Position numbers and translations under genes: made by a program. Under the pieces are notes generated by a model. The model did not search any database. It worked only from the letters and a program-made list of their open reading frames with translations, and had not been told where the DNA came from. From Allobosea sp. CS1GBMeth4 (GTDB lineage Bacteria > Pseudomonadota > Alphaproteobacteria > Rhizobiales > Beijerinckiaceae): DNA of 64,000 bases. The stretch covers positions 43,080 to 107,079 of the forward strand of contig NZ_FYAS01000054.1 in the NCBI RefSeq assembly GCF_900185715.1, written 5' to 3'. This document shows, piece by piece, positions 9,085-18,564 of this stretch. Position 1 is the first letter of the stretch; every line of letters starts with the position of its first letter.

Positions 9085-10263
9085 ATGACCATGACTGACG
9101 AGCACCACAGCGAGATCGCCATCGTCGGGGCCGGCGCGGTCGGCTTAGCGGCCGCGCTGGCGCTCGCCGCGGCCGGGCGCGAGGTCGTGCTGTTCGGGCA
9201 GGCGAGCGCTCCGCGCGACGGCCGTACCATCGCCCTGCTCGACGGCTCCTGGCGGCTGCTCGGCGCGCTCGGCCTCAGCGAGGCCCTGGATGCGATCGCG
9301 TCGCCGCTCGCCGTGATGCGCCTCGTCGACGATACCGGCAGCCTGTTCCGGCAGCCGCCGGTCGAGTTCAAGGCGGCCGAGCTCGGCCTGCCGGCCTTCG
9401 GCTGGAATGTCGAGAACGCCGGGCTGGTCGGGGCGCTGGCGGCCAGGGCGGCGACCGAGCCGCGCATCCGCATGGTCGCGCAGGCCGTGACCGAGATCGT
9501 CCCCGGAGCGGATTCCGTCAGGCTGGCGGGAGACGGCTTCGCCCCGGTCGAGGCGCGGCTCGTCGTCGGCGCCGACGGCCGCAGGTCGCGGGTCCGCGGG
9601 GCCGCCGGCATCGCCGCCCGCGAATGGAGCTATCCGCAGGTGGCGCTGACCGCGATCCTCGCCCACCGGCGCGAGCATCGCGATGCCTCGACCGAATTCC
9701 ACACGCGCGCCGGCCCCTGCACGCTGGTGCCGATGGGCGGGCGGCGCTCCTCGCTGGTCTGGCTGCTGGAGCCGCGCGAGGCTGACCGGCTCGGCGGCAT
9801 GGATGACGCCGGCTTTGCCCGCGCGGTCGAACGGCAGACCCATTCGATCCTCGGCGCGATGACGATCGCCGGTCCGCGCGGCCGCGTGCCGATGGGCGGG
9901 CTCTCGGTCGACCGCTTCGCCGCGGGACGCATGGCGCTGATCGGCGAGGCGGCGCATGTCTTTCCGCCGATCGGCGCGCAGGGCCTCAATCTCGGCCTGC
10001 GCGACGTCGCGGCGCTGCGCGATGCCGTCGCGGGCACCGGCGATCCCGGCGACGCGGCGGCGCTCGCCCGCTATGACGGCGCCCGCCAGGCCGATGTCCG
10101 GCTGCGCACCGGCGCGGTCGACGCGCTCAACCGGACCCTGCTGACCGACCTCCTGCCGGCCGATCTGATGCGCGGCGCAGGCCTGCTGGCCTTGTCGCGG
10201 ATCGCGCCGCTGCGCCGGCTGGTGATGCGGCAGGGCCTGGCCGGCGGAACCGCGGCCGGCTGA
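9085..10263 (+). CDS. FAD-dependent monooxygenase, UbiH/VisC family
   Basis: Flavoprotein hydroxylase of 392 residues related to the ubiquinone-biosynthesis monooxygenases UbiH/UbiF/VisC. The dinucleotide-binding motif is VGAGAVGLAAALALA near the N-terminus, the DG motif is VGADGRRSRVRG and the second FAD motif is GEAAHVFPPIGAQGLNLGL, with Glu in place of the more usual Asp. The start is taken at 9085; an ATG two codons later is equally possible, and neither has a strong ribosome site. It likely hydroxylates a quinone precursor at the membrane, but the position on the ring is not predictable. Confidence 0.87.
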   Translation: MTMTDEHHSEIAIVGAGAVGLAAALALAAAGREVVLFGQASAPRDGRTIALLDGSWRLLGALGLSEALDAIASPLAVMRLVDDTGSLFRQPPVEFKAAELGLPAFGWNVENAGLVGALAARAATEPRIRMVAQAVTEIVPGADSVRLAGDGFAPVEARLVVGADGRRSRVRGAAGIAAREWSYPQVALTAILAHRREHRDASTEFHTRAGPCTLVPMGGRRSSLVWLLEPREADRLGGMDDAGFARAVERQTHSILGAMTIAGPRGRVPMGGLSVDRFAAGRMALIGEAAHVFPPIGAQGLNLGLRDVAALRDAVAGTGDPGDAAALARYDGARQADVRLRTGAVDALNRTLLTDLLPADLMRGAGLLALSRIAPLRRLVMRQGLAGGTAAG

Positions 10264-10265
10264 GC

Positions 10266-11369
10266 TCAGATCTCGTAGTCGCCGACCGGCGGGCTGCGCC
10301 GAAGGGCTGGCGCGGCGTCGCGGATGATCGGCGCGAGCGGCAGCGGCGTCGAGACCATGCGCCGCCCGCCGGGCTCCTCGACCTGCCGGTCGAACAGGCC
10401 GCGCGCGGTCAGATGCGGATCGGCCAGCGCCTCGTCGAGCGTCCTCACCACCGTGCAGCAGCAGTCGAGCGGCTCGATCGTGGCTCGCCAATGGTCCGCC
10501 GGCCGCGATGCAATGATCTCCGCGATGGCTGCCTGCGTCGCCGCCGGATCGCGCCGGTCGTCGCGCAGCCCTTCGTCGAGGCCGATGCCTTCGCAGAAGC
10601 TCGCCCAGAACTTCTGCTCGATCGCGCCGACGGCCAGGAACCAGCCATCGGCCGTGGCATAGAGGCCGTAGCGGGGGCTCGCGCCGGTGAGCAGCCCCTC
10701 CCCGCCGGCCGGGTAGCGGCCCGAGGCCTGGCCCTGCGCCAGCGCATACCAGGCGAAGGCGAGCATCGCATCGGTCATGGCGATGTCGAGATGGCAGCCC
10801 CGGCCGGTGCGATCGCGCTCGCGCAGCGCCAGCAGGATGTTGATGACCGCGGGCATCGCACCGCCGGCGATGTCGGCGACCAGCGTCGGCGGCAGGGGCG
10901 CCTCCCGGCCGCGGGCGAGCGACTGGCCGAGCAGCCCGCCGATCGCCTGATAGTTGATGTCGTGTCCGGCCTCGGAGGCGCGCGGGCCCTCCTGGCCGTA
11001 GCCGCTGATCGAGCAATAGACGAGCCGCGGGTTGAGCGCCCTCAGCGCCTCGTAGCCGAAGCCGAGCCGCGCCATGACGCCCGGCCGGAACTGCTCGATC
11101 ACGATGTCGGCCGTCCTGATCAGCGGCGCAAGGCGCTCGAGCGCACCCAGTGCCTTGAGATCGACGGCGAGGCTCTCCTTGCCGCGGTTGAGGGCGGCGA
11201 AGGGCGCGGAGGTCTCGCCGAAGCGCGGCGGAAAGCGGCGCATGTCCTCGCCCTCCGGACGCTCGATCCGGATCACGCGGGCCCCGGCCTCGGCGAGGAA
11301 GAGGCTCGCCAGCGGCCCGGGCAGCAGGGTCGAGAAATCGAGGACGAGGAGGTCGGAAAGCGGCTGCAT
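10266..11369 (-). CDS. Family III CoA-transferase / alpha-methylacyl-CoA racemase-like (CaiB/BaiF)
   Basis: CaiB/BaiF superfamily protein of 367 residues. It looks closest to alpha-methylacyl-CoA racemases: the family's catalytic pair appears as His136 in GHDINY and Asp166 in LVADIAGG. The N-terminal LLVLDFSTLLPGPLASLFLAEAGA segment is characteristic of the superfamily. It either racemises 2-methylacyl-CoA esters or moves CoA between acids. It converges with the FAD monooxygenase, the two stops being only 2 bases apart, and is followed upstream on the minus strand by the AEC permease gene. Confidence 0.88.
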   Translation of the reverse strand: MQPLSDLLVLDFSTLLPGPLASLFLAEAGARVIRIERPEGEDMRRFPPRFGETSAPFAALNRGKESLAVDLKALGALERLAPLIRTADIVIEQFRPGVMARLGFGYEALRALNPRLVYCSISGYGQEGPRASEAGHDINYQAIGGLLGQSLARGREAPLPPTLVADIAGGAMPAVINILLALRERDRTGRGCHLDIAMTDAMLAFAWYALAQGQASGRYPAGGEGLLTGASPRYGLYATADGWFLAVGAIEQKFWASFCEGIGLDEGLRDDRRDPAATQAAIAEIIASRPADHWRATIEPLDCCCTVVRTLDEALADPHLTARGLFDRQVEEPGGRRMVSTPLPLAPIIRDAAPALRRSPPVGDYEI

Positions 11370-11406
11370 CGGCGGGCCTGCGGGCTGCGGCCCGGCGAGC
11401 GGGCCG

Positions 11407-12378
11407 TCAGGGAAAGAGGTCGGCCGCCATCCTGCCCGTCTTCACCAGCCACAGGAAGCCCGTCAGCGTCACCGTCGAGACGATCGTGCCGACGAGGATG
11501 CAGGCCGAGGCGCGCTCGACGCCGACGCGATACTGCGTCGAGATGACGAAGATGTTCAGCGCCGGCGGCAATGCCGCCATGATCACCGCGGCGTAGACCC
11601 AGGGCGCCGAGAAGTCGCCGAGGCCCGAGAGCAGCAGCCAGACCAGCAAGGGATGCACCAGCAGCTTGATCGCGACCAGCGCCGGCAGTTCGCCGGGCAT
11701 CCGGCGCAGCGGCTGCAGCGCCACCGTGACGCCGAGCAGGAAGAGCGCGCAGGGCGCCGCCGCCTGCGAGAGCCAGAGCGTCATCTTGTCGAGCGCCGTC
11801 GGCAGCTCGAGCTTCAGGAAGGCGGCGAGCACGCCGGCGACGGTCGCGACGTTGAAAGGATGGGTGACGACCCGCCGGACCACTTCCCCGGCCGTCGCCG
11901 CGAAGCTCTTCTTCTCGACGCCGGCCAGCGCCATCAGGAACGGAATCAGCGAGAACAGCAGCAGATTGTCGAAGACGAAGATCAGCACGACCGGCGCGCT
12001 CGCGACCGGGCCGAGCGCGGCCAGGATCAGCGGCGGGCCCATATAGCCGATATTGGAATAGGAGCCGGCGACGCCCTGCATCACCGCCTGCGGCATGTCG
12101 CCATGGGTGTGACGCCAGCCGAGCGCGAAGGACAGCACGAAGGCGCAGAAGGTGGCCAGCGTCGTCACCGCGACGAAACGCCAATTGGTGAGTTCGCTCA
12201 GCGGCTTGTCGGCGATCAGGCGATAGAACAGGCAGGGCAGCGCGACATAGATCAGGAAGAACTGCATCCAGGCGAGCCCCTCGCCCGGCAGCCGCTTGTA
12301 GCGGCCGATGACGAAGCCGAGCAGGATCAGTCCGAAGAAGGGGGCGACGAGATTGAACAGATTGGCGATGTCGGCCAT
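11407..12378 (-). CDS. AEC family transporter (auxin efflux carrier-like permease)
   Basis: Membrane permease of 323 residues with about ten hydrophobic segments arranged in two halves, as in the AEC/BASS-like fold. The N-terminal LFNLVAPFFGLILLGFVIGR and the mid-protein SNIGYMGPPLILAALG match the family. Bacterial AEC members export or import organic anions such as malate; the substrate here is unknown. The start at 12378 (MADIANLF) puts the first membrane helix at the N-terminus. It lies 37 bases upstream of the CoA-transferase gene on the same strand, so the two may be cotranscribed. Confidence 0.88.
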   Translation of the reverse strand: MADIANLFNLVAPFFGLILLGFVIGRYKRLPGEGLAWMQFFLIYVALPCLFYRLIADKPLSELTNWRFVAVTTLATFCAFVLSFALGWRHTHGDMPQAVMQGVAGSYSNIGYMGPPLILAALGPVASAPVVLIFVFDNLLLFSLIPFLMALAGVEKKSFAATAGEVVRRVVTHPFNVATVAGVLAAFLKLELPTALDKMTLWLSQAAAPCALFLLGVTVALQPLRRMPGELPALVAIKLLVHPLLVWLLLSGLGDFSAPWVYAAVIMAALPPALNIFVISTQYRVGVERASACILVGTIVSTVTLTGFLWLVKTGRMAADLFP

Positions 12379-12726
12379 GCGGCGGGTACCTTGGGCGGGC
12401 CAGGGCCGACAGGTGCGTGTTCGATCCACGGACAGCGGCGACGGCCGGCGTTATAGGCTGCCCGTCGGCGCATGAGAACCCGCCTTCCCCGCCAACGTGA
12501 TGTCACCGTTTCCCAGCAGGTTAACCTTTCGGGTTCCCAACTGGAGTTGACGTACGCCAGAGCAAGGCTCGCTGTGCGCAAAGTGGCCGCATCGCCTCTG
12601 CCAGCCAAATTCTTGGGGATACAAATCGGGACTCCGTGGAGCAGCCCCGGTTTTCCCCGTTTGGATCATCGTTATTTTTCAGCCGCTTAATCCAACCTGA
12701 GAAGGTGGCGCGATCTCTTGAATAGA
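12379..12726. other. Intergenic stretch next to tRNA-Glu, no gene seen
   Basis: About 350 bases of visibly lower GC than the neighbours, lying 3' of the minus-strand tRNA-Glu. Short open frames on both strands have no family resemblance or ribosome site. An 11-base near copy of the tRNA 3' end occurs at 12707-12717. I see no convincing RNA gene or mobile element. Confidence 0.5.
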
Positions 12727-12801
12727 TGGCGCGGTCTACGGGAATCGAACCCGTCTTCCCAGCGTGAAAGGCTGGTGTCCTAACCGATAGACGAAGACCG
12801 C
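12727..12801 (-). tRNA. tRNA-Glu (anticodon TTC)
   Basis: Read on the minus strand, the sequence starts GCGGTCTTCGTCTATCGG and folds into a full cloverleaf. The acceptor arms are GCGGTCT and AGACCGC, the anticodon loop is CTTTCAC with anticodon TTC for glutamate, and the T loop is GGGTTCGATTCCC. The discriminator base G and the terminal CCA are encoded. Confidence 0.97.
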
Positions 12802-12895
12802 GGGCCGGAGCGCGAAGCGCTCTTGCGAGGCGGGGCGAGCTATAGTGTCCCGGCGAAGCTTGGGCAAGCCCGCTCGTCGCGTTTTTCGCAGCCGG

Positions 12896-14698
12896 TCAGG
12901 CGGGCCGGGCGAGATCAAGGACGCGCAGCTCGGCGCGCTCGCTGCCGCCCCAGCGATTCAGCGTCAGCGTTCCGGCGAGATGGACGCTCTCGCCGCGCGC
13001 CGCCAGGAGGGCCTGCCCGAGCGGCTCCTGCGCGGCGCGGAAGGCGATGCCGCCGATCGTCGCGCCGTCGCCAGCGCGCAATCGCACGCGCAGATGGCCG
13101 CCGGAGCCGACCTCGACCACATCGGTCAGCCGGTGCGCGGGCAGGACGAAGACCGGTTCGGGGCAGCCAGCGCCGAACGGTCCGGCCCGATCTACCTCGG
13201 CGAGCAGGCGCGGATTGGCGCCGCCGGCGCTGATCGCCGCGTCGACCAGCAGCGCCTCCGCCTCGCGCGAATTGGCGACGCCCGCCGCCAGCCTCTCGCC
13301 GACGAAGGCCGCGAAGGCGGCCTCCTGGCCCGGCGCCAGGGTGATTCCGGCCGCCATGGCATGGCCGCCGCCCTTGACCGCGAGGCCGGCCTCGACGGCC
13401 TGCCGGACCACCGAGCCGAGATCGACGCCGGCGATCGAGCGACCCGAGCCGGTCGCAGCACCATCGCCATTGCGCGCGAGCGCGAAGGCGGGGCGCCGGA
13501 ACCGCTCCTTCAGCCGCCCGGCGATCAGTCCGACGATGCCGGGATGCCATTCGGCCGAGCCGACCACCAGCACCGGATGGGCGGCGACGTCGCCGAAACG
13601 GTGATCGACCTCGGCGACCGCTTCCGCGACCGCGATGCGCTCGATCTCCTGGCGCTCCTGGTTGAGGCGGTTGAGCTCGGCGGCGATGGCGCGGGCCTCG
13701 ACCTCGTCACGGCTGAGCAGCAGCTTCGCGCCGAGGCTGGCGTCGCCGATGCGCCCGCCCGCATTGATGCGCGGGCCGAGCAGGAAGCCGAGATGCCAGG
13801 GCTGCACCGGCCCGTCGAGGCCGGCGACATCGAGCAGCGCCGCGAGCCCGGGCCGCCCGCGCAGCCGCATCATGGCGATGCCCTGGCGGACGAAAGCCCG
13901 GTTGAGACCGATGAGCGGAACGACATCGGCCACGGTCGCCAGCGCGACGAGGTCGAGCGACGCCAGCAGGTCGGGCTCGCCGCCTTTCGCCTGCCAGGCG
14001 CCGCGGCGGCGCAATTCGCGATTCGCCGCCACCAGAGTGAGGAAGACCACGCCGGCGGCGCAGAGATGGCCGAGGCCGGCGAGATCGTCCTGCCGGTTCG
14101 GATTGACCAGGGCGCGGACGTCCGGAAGCAGCTCGGGCGCCTGGTGGTGGTCGAGCACGACCGTATCGAGCCCGAGCCGGGCCGCTTGCCGCAAGGGCTC
14201 GTGGCTGGTCGTGCCGCAGTCGACGGTGACGAGCAGCGTCGCCCCCTCCCCGGCCAGCATCGCGATCGCCTCGGCATTCGGGCCGTAGCCCTCGATCAGC
14301 CGGTCGGGGATATGGATGCGCGGCCGCGCCCCGGCTTCCGTGAGGAAAGCCGCGAGCAGGGCCGCGGAACAGGCGCCGTCGACATCGTAGTCGCCGAAGA
14401 TCGCGACCTTCTCGCCGGAGATCGCGGCCTGCGCCAGACGCTCGGCGGCGCGGTCCATGTCGCGCAGCACGGACGGGTCCGGCAGGAGATCGCGCAGCTT
14501 CGGCTCGAGATGGCGCACCGCCTCGCTGGAGACGACGCCGCGGCCGGCGAGGATCCGCGCCAGCGTGTCGGGAATCCCCTCGACCTGCGCCAGCGCCTCG
14601 GCCTGCGCCAGGCCGGCGGCGTCGAGCCGGTCGCGCCAGGGCCGGCCGAGGGCCGAACATCCGACGCCGAGGAACAGGCGATTCTGGCCCAGGGTCAT
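12896..14698 (-). CDS. recJ: Single-stranded-DNA-specific exonuclease RecJ
   Basis: 5'-3' single-strand DNA exonuclease acting in RecF-pathway recombination and mismatch repair; 600 residues. The DHH phosphoesterase domain shows DYDVDG at 103-108 and DHH at 183-185, both metal-binding, and the DHHA1 domain has VKGGGHAMAAGITLAPG. A C-terminal OB-fold region follows. The start at 14698 (MTLGQNRLFLGVG) agrees with alphaproteobacterial RecJ N-termini. It lies upstream of tRNA-Glu on the same strand and about 45 bases downstream of the MFS gene stop. Confidence 0.95.
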   Translation of the reverse strand: MTLGQNRLFLGVGCSALGRPWRDRLDAAGLAQAEALAQVEGIPDTLARILAGRGVVSSEAVRHLEPKLRDLLPDPSVLRDMDRAAERLAQAAISGEKVAIFGDYDVDGACSAALLAAFLTEAGARPRIHIPDRLIEGYGPNAEAIAMLAGEGATLLVTVDCGTTSHEPLRQAARLGLDTVVLDHHQAPELLPDVRALVNPNRQDDLAGLGHLCAAGVVFLTLVAANRELRRRGAWQAKGGEPDLLASLDLVALATVADVVPLIGLNRAFVRQGIAMMRLRGRPGLAALLDVAGLDGPVQPWHLGFLLGPRINAGGRIGDASLGAKLLLSRDEVEARAIAAELNRLNQERQEIERIAVAEAVAEVDHRFGDVAAHPVLVVGSAEWHPGIVGLIAGRLKERFRRPAFALARNGDGAATGSGRSIAGVDLGSVVRQAVEAGLAVKGGGHAMAAGITLAPGQEAAFAAFVGERLAAGVANSREAEALLVDAAISAGGANPRLLAEVDRAGPFGAGCPEPVFVLPAHRLTDVVEVGSGGHLRVRLRAGDGATIGGIAFRAAQEPLGQALLAARGESVHLAGTLTLNRWGGSERAELRVLDLARPA

Positions 14699-14744
14699 GC
14701 GCCACCGCTGGCGCAGCGGCGCCGCTTCGTCAATCGGCGCGGCG

Positions 14745-16259
14745 TCATTCGAGCGGTTTCTGGTCCTCGATCGCCTGCGCCGTGACCTTGCGGGCGCTGA
14801 CGGGCGCGTGGCCGGAGACCTCCGCGCCGGCCTCCGGCCTGAGCCGCGCCATCCACAGCGCCGACGAGGCCGAGATCAGGCCGACCATCAGGAAGGCAGG
14901 CCAGAAATCGCCGGCGCCGAGCGCCTTGCCTCCGTGGAGGAGGTTGGTGCTCTCCAGCGCGAACGCCCCGGCGGTGACGCCGAGGCTCAGCGACAATTGC
15001 TGGGCGACGCTGGACAGGCTGGTCGCGCTCGACATGTCACGATTGGAGACGTCGGCATAGCTCAGCGCATTGATGCCGGTGAACTGCAGCGAGCGGAAGC
15101 AGCCGCCGATGAAGAGCACGCCGAGCATCAGCCAATGCGGCGTCGCAGGCGTGAACAGGCCGGAGCTCGCCAGGAAGGCCGAGCCGATCACGGCGTTGAC
15201 GGTGAGGACGCCGCGGAAGCCGAAGCGGGCGAGGATCGTTTTCGCGAGCGTCTTCATCAGGAGCGCCCCCGCCGCCGAGGCGAAGGTGATCAGCCCCGAT
15301 TGCAGCGCGTCGAGGCCGAAGCCGAGCTGGAGCATCAAGGGCAGCAGGAACGGGATCGCGCCGATGCCGATCCGGAAGACCGAGCCGCCGAGCACGCCGA
15401 TCCGGTAGGTTGGGATGCGCAGGAGCGAGAGATTGAGCACGGGATAGGCCAGCTTGCGGGCATGGAACCAGTAGGCGGCCAGCGCGAGGATGCCGAAGCC
15501 GACGCAGGCATAGGACACCGCCACCGGGACGAGATGGCGCCCGCCGGTGGCGAGGCCGAGCATCAGTGCCGCAAAGCCGGTGGCGGAGAGCAGGAAGCCC
15601 CTGAGGTCGAGCGGCGCGACATCCTCCTCCCGGATATCCTCGAAGAACATCGTCGCGAGGGCTATGCCGAGCAGCCCGATCGGCAGGTTGATGAAGAAGA
15701 TCCAGCGCCAGTCGAAATAGGTGGTGATGAAGCCGCCGAGCACCGGCCCCATCACCGGTCCGACCAGGGCCGGGACGGTGAGATAGGCCAGCGCGCTGAC
15801 GATCTGCGACTTCTCGACGCTGCGCAGGATGACGAGCCGTCCGACCGGCACCATCATCGCCCCGCCCATGCCCTGGACGAAGCGCGCCGCGACGAAGGCG
15901 CCGAGCGAATTCGAGAAGGCGCAGAGGACGGAGCCGGCCATGAAGATGGCGAGTGCGATCCTGAAGATGGTGCGGGCCCCGAACCTGTCGGCCATCCAGC
16001 CCGAAATCGGGATGAAGACGGCGAGGCTGACGAGATAGGAGGTCAGGGCCAGCTTGAGCGCGATCGGGTCCTCGCCGAGCGATTGCGCGATCACCGGCAG
16101 CGCGGTCGCGATCACCGTCGAGTCGGTGTTCTCCATGAACAGGGCGCAAGCGACGATCAGAGGCAGGAGCTTGGCGCGCTGCAAGGATTCGCACTTTCGG
16201 GTTCGTCCGCCGGCGCGCTTTACTGCGGGTGCAGGCGGCTGGCGAGGACGGATCGGCAC
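14745..16259 (-). CDS. MFS transporter, DHA2 (EmrB/QacA-like) family
   Basis: Drug/proton antiporter-type permease of 504 residues with about 14 hydrophobic segments, the DHA2 count. Family marks include FMENTDSTVIATALPVIAQS in helix 1, SGWMADRFGAR in the loop after helix 2 and MGPVLGGFI (motif C of exporters). The N-terminal 27 residues are basic and cytoplasmic. No membrane-fusion partner lies next to it. The substrate is not predictable from sequence. It lies upstream of recJ on the same strand. Confidence 0.9.
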   Translation of the reverse strand: MPIRPRQPPAPAVKRAGGRTRKCESLQRAKLLPLIVACALFMENTDSTVIATALPVIAQSLGEDPIALKLALTSYLVSLAVFIPISGWMADRFGARTIFRIALAIFMAGSVLCAFSNSLGAFVAARFVQGMGGAMMVPVGRLVILRSVEKSQIVSALAYLTVPALVGPVMGPVLGGFITTYFDWRWIFFINLPIGLLGIALATMFFEDIREEDVAPLDLRGFLLSATGFAALMLGLATGGRHLVPVAVSYACVGFGILALAAYWFHARKLAYPVLNLSLLRIPTYRIGVLGGSVFRIGIGAIPFLLPLMLQLGFGLDALQSGLITFASAAGALLMKTLAKTILARFGFRGVLTVNAVIGSAFLASSGLFTPATPHWLMLGVLFIGGCFRSLQFTGINALSYADVSNRDMSSATSLSSVAQQLSLSLGVTAGAFALESTNLLHGGKALGAGDFWPAFLMVGLISASSALWMARLRPEAGAEVSGHAPVSARKVTAQAIEDQKPLE

Positions 16260-16477
16260 CTGATGACGAGGGTTGCGTCCGGCGCATGGCGAACGGGACC
16301 CGCCGCTTCAACCCAAGCCGGCTTCAGATCTGCTCTCGGAGCGTCACAAGGATGTGATTGCGGCTCCGCCATGCGTTTCCGGCAGGGCGCGCGCGCCGCT
16401 GCATGCCTATCTCAAGGCGGAAGGGGTCACGCTTTCGCATACGCCGACGCGGCCTGTCCGCGGGCAAGAGGTGTTTC

Positions 16478-16822
16478 ATGATCAGGTCCAATCACGCCCA
16501 GACCCGCTCCGTCGCGGCGAGCGCGCTCCGGCGGGACGCAGCGCTCGCTCTCCTCGCGGGAGCCGCCTTCGTCGCTCCGGGGCAGGCTCCGGCCCTGGCG
16601 CAATCGATGAGCTGGGAGGATGGCTGCGCGATGCGCGTCGTCACGCCGGGCTCCGGTGACGCCCTGCGGGTCTATAACTGCGCGCGGCAGAAGGAGTGCC
16701 AGCAGATGGCCGACGCCAAGGGCCACATGATGATGGGCATGGGCTGCTTCTTCGTCGCGCCGAAGGGCACGGCTCCGGCCGGCCAGCAGGCCGGGCGGAC
16801 GCGCCCCGCCCAGCAGCAATAG
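16478..16822 (+). CDS. Small exported Cys/Met-rich protein of unknown function
   Basis: 114-residue protein with a signal peptide: basic N-region, hydrophobic AALALLAGAAFVAPG, probable cleavage after ALA in APALAQS. The mature part has four cysteines (CAMRVV, NCARQK, ECQQM, GCFFV), likely two disulfides, and a methionine-rich GHMMMGMGCFF, then a Pro/Gln-rich tail. The start at 16478 is supported by AAGAGG six bases upstream. I do not recognise a family. Metal binding by the Met/Cys/His patch is conceivable but unproven. Confidence 0.7.
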   Translation: MIRSNHAQTRSVAASALRRDAALALLAGAAFVAPGQAPALAQSMSWEDGCAMRVVTPGSGDALRVYNCARQKECQQMADAKGHMMMGMGCFFVAPKGTAPAGQQAGRTRPAQQQ

Positions 16823-16991
16823 GTCCGACCGCCGCATCTCCGCGGTTGCGCGCCGCGGCCGCGGAGGCATTTTTTCGCATTGCCCCTAGCGGGCACGTCA
16901 CACGCGTGATAACGGGCCTCGTCAACTCGGCTTAGGGCCCCTCCTGCCCGGCCCCTTTCAGAGCCGGCACGGCCGGCCCCCGGAGTTGACG

Positions 16992-18485
16992 ATGGCGACG
17001 ATCACAGACGGTCTCATTCGCGACGGTTTCACCTTCGACGACGTGCTGCTGGAGCCGGGCCCGTCGGAGGTGATGCCGGGCGATGTCGACATCTCGACCA
17101 AGCTCACCAAGACCATCTCGCTCAACCTGCCGATCATCGCCTCGGCGATGGATACGGTCACGGAGGCGAAGATGGCGATCGCGATGGCGCAGGCCGGCGG
17201 CCTCGGCGTCGTCCATCGCAATCTCGACCCAGAGCAGCAGGCCGCCCAGGTCCGCCTCGTCAAGAAGTTCGAATCGGGGATGATCGCCAACCCGATCACC
17301 ATCCATCCGGACGAGACGCTCGCCGATGCGCTGGCGCTGATGAAGAACAACGGCATCTCCGGCATCCCGGTGGTCGAGCGCGGCCCGCAGGGGCACAAGG
17401 GGCGGCTCGTCGGCATCCTGACCAATCGCGACGTGCGCTTCGCCGCCAATCCCGACCAGCCCGTCGCCGAGCTGATGACGAAGGACCGGCTGATCACCGT
17501 GCGCGAGGGCGTCAGCCCCGACGAGGCCCGCCGCCTGCTGCACCAGTTCCGCATCGAGAAGCTGCTGGTCGTCGACGACCATTTCCGCTGCATCGGCCTG
17601 ATCACCGTCAAGGACATGGAGAAGCAGGTCACGCATCCGAACGCGGCCAAGGACGGCCAGGGACGGCTGCTCGTCGCGGCGGCGACCACCACCGGCGATC
17701 TCGGCTTCGAGCGCTCGGAGATGCTGATCGATGCCGGCGTCGACATCATCGTCGTCGACACCGCCCATGGCCATTCCGCCAAGGTGCTCGAGGCGGTGAC
17801 GCGGGTGAAGAAGCTCTCCAACGCCGTGCAGGTCGTGGCCGGCAACGTCGCCACCGCCGGCGGCGCGCAGGCCCTGATCGACGCCGGCGCGGACGCGATC
17901 AAGGTCGGCATCGGCCCGGGCTCGATCTGCACCACCCGCATCGTCGCAGGCGTCGGCGTGCCGCAGCTCACCGCGGTGATGGACGCGGCCTCGGCGGCGC
18001 AGAAGGCGGGCATCCCGATCATCGCCGATGGCGGCATCAAATATTCGGGCGACCTCGCCAAGGCGCTCGCCGCCGGAGCCGCCTGCGCCATGGTCGGCTC
18101 GCTGCTCGCCGGGACCGACGAGACGCCGGGCGAAACCTTCCTCTACCAGGGGCGCTCCTACAAGGCCTATCGCGGCATGGGCTCGGTCGGCGCAATGGCG
18201 CGCGGCTCGGCCGACCGCTATTTCCAGCAGGACATCAAGGACGCGCTGAAGCTGGTTCCGGAGGGCATCGAGGGCCAGGTCGCCTATAAGGGGCCGGTCT
18301 CGAGCGTGCTGCACCAGCTCGCCGGCGGCCTGCGCGCGGCGATGGGCTATGTCGGCGGCCGCAATCTCGAGGATTACCGGAACAAGGCGCGCTTCATCCG
18401 CATCACCAGCGCCGGCCTGCGCGAGAGCCATGTCCACGACGTGACGATCGTGCGGGAGAGCCCGAACTATCCGACGCGGTCCTGA
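16992..18485 (+). CDS. guaB: Inosine-5'-monophosphate dehydrogenase
   Basis: Oxidises IMP to XMP with NAD, the committed step of GMP synthesis in the cytoplasm; 497 residues. The TIM-barrel catalytic loop GIGPGSICTTR carries the nucleophile Cys313. Two CBS domains are inserted at about residues 96-217. The flap region YRGMGSVGAM is present. The ATG at 16992 is preferred because GGAG lies 6 bases upstream; an in-frame TTG at 16986 would sit directly on that site. It stands as its own unit with a 169-base upstream gap. Confidence 0.97.
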   Translation: MATITDGLIRDGFTFDDVLLEPGPSEVMPGDVDISTKLTKTISLNLPIIASAMDTVTEAKMAIAMAQAGGLGVVHRNLDPEQQAAQVRLVKKFESGMIANPITIHPDETLADALALMKNNGISGIPVVERGPQGHKGRLVGILTNRDVRFAANPDQPVAELMTKDRLITVREGVSPDEARRLLHQFRIEKLLVVDDHFRCIGLITVKDMEKQVTHPNAAKDGQGRLLVAAATTTGDLGFERSEMLIDAGVDIIVVDTAHGHSAKVLEAVTRVKKLSNAVQVVAGNVATAGGAQALIDAGADAIKVGIGPGSICTTRIVAGVGVPQLTAVMDAASAAQKAGIPIIADGGIKYSGDLAKALAAGAACAMVGSLLAGTDETPGETFLYQGRSYKAYRGMGSVGAMARGSADRYFQQDIKDALKLVPEGIEGQVAYKGPVSSVLHQLAGGLRAAMGYVGGRNLEDYRNKARFIRITSAGLRESHVHDVTIVRESPNYPTRS

Positions 18486-18564
18486 CGAGGGATCGCCTGC
18501 CGGCTATCTTCTGTTCATCCCGCATCGGGTTTCCCGGGCCCCGATGCTTCGAGACGAGGCCGAC

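Noticed and set aside
12472..12690. 72-codon plus-strand open frame beside tRNA-Glu
   Set aside because: No ribosome site, no similarity, and a competing frame of the same length on the other strand.
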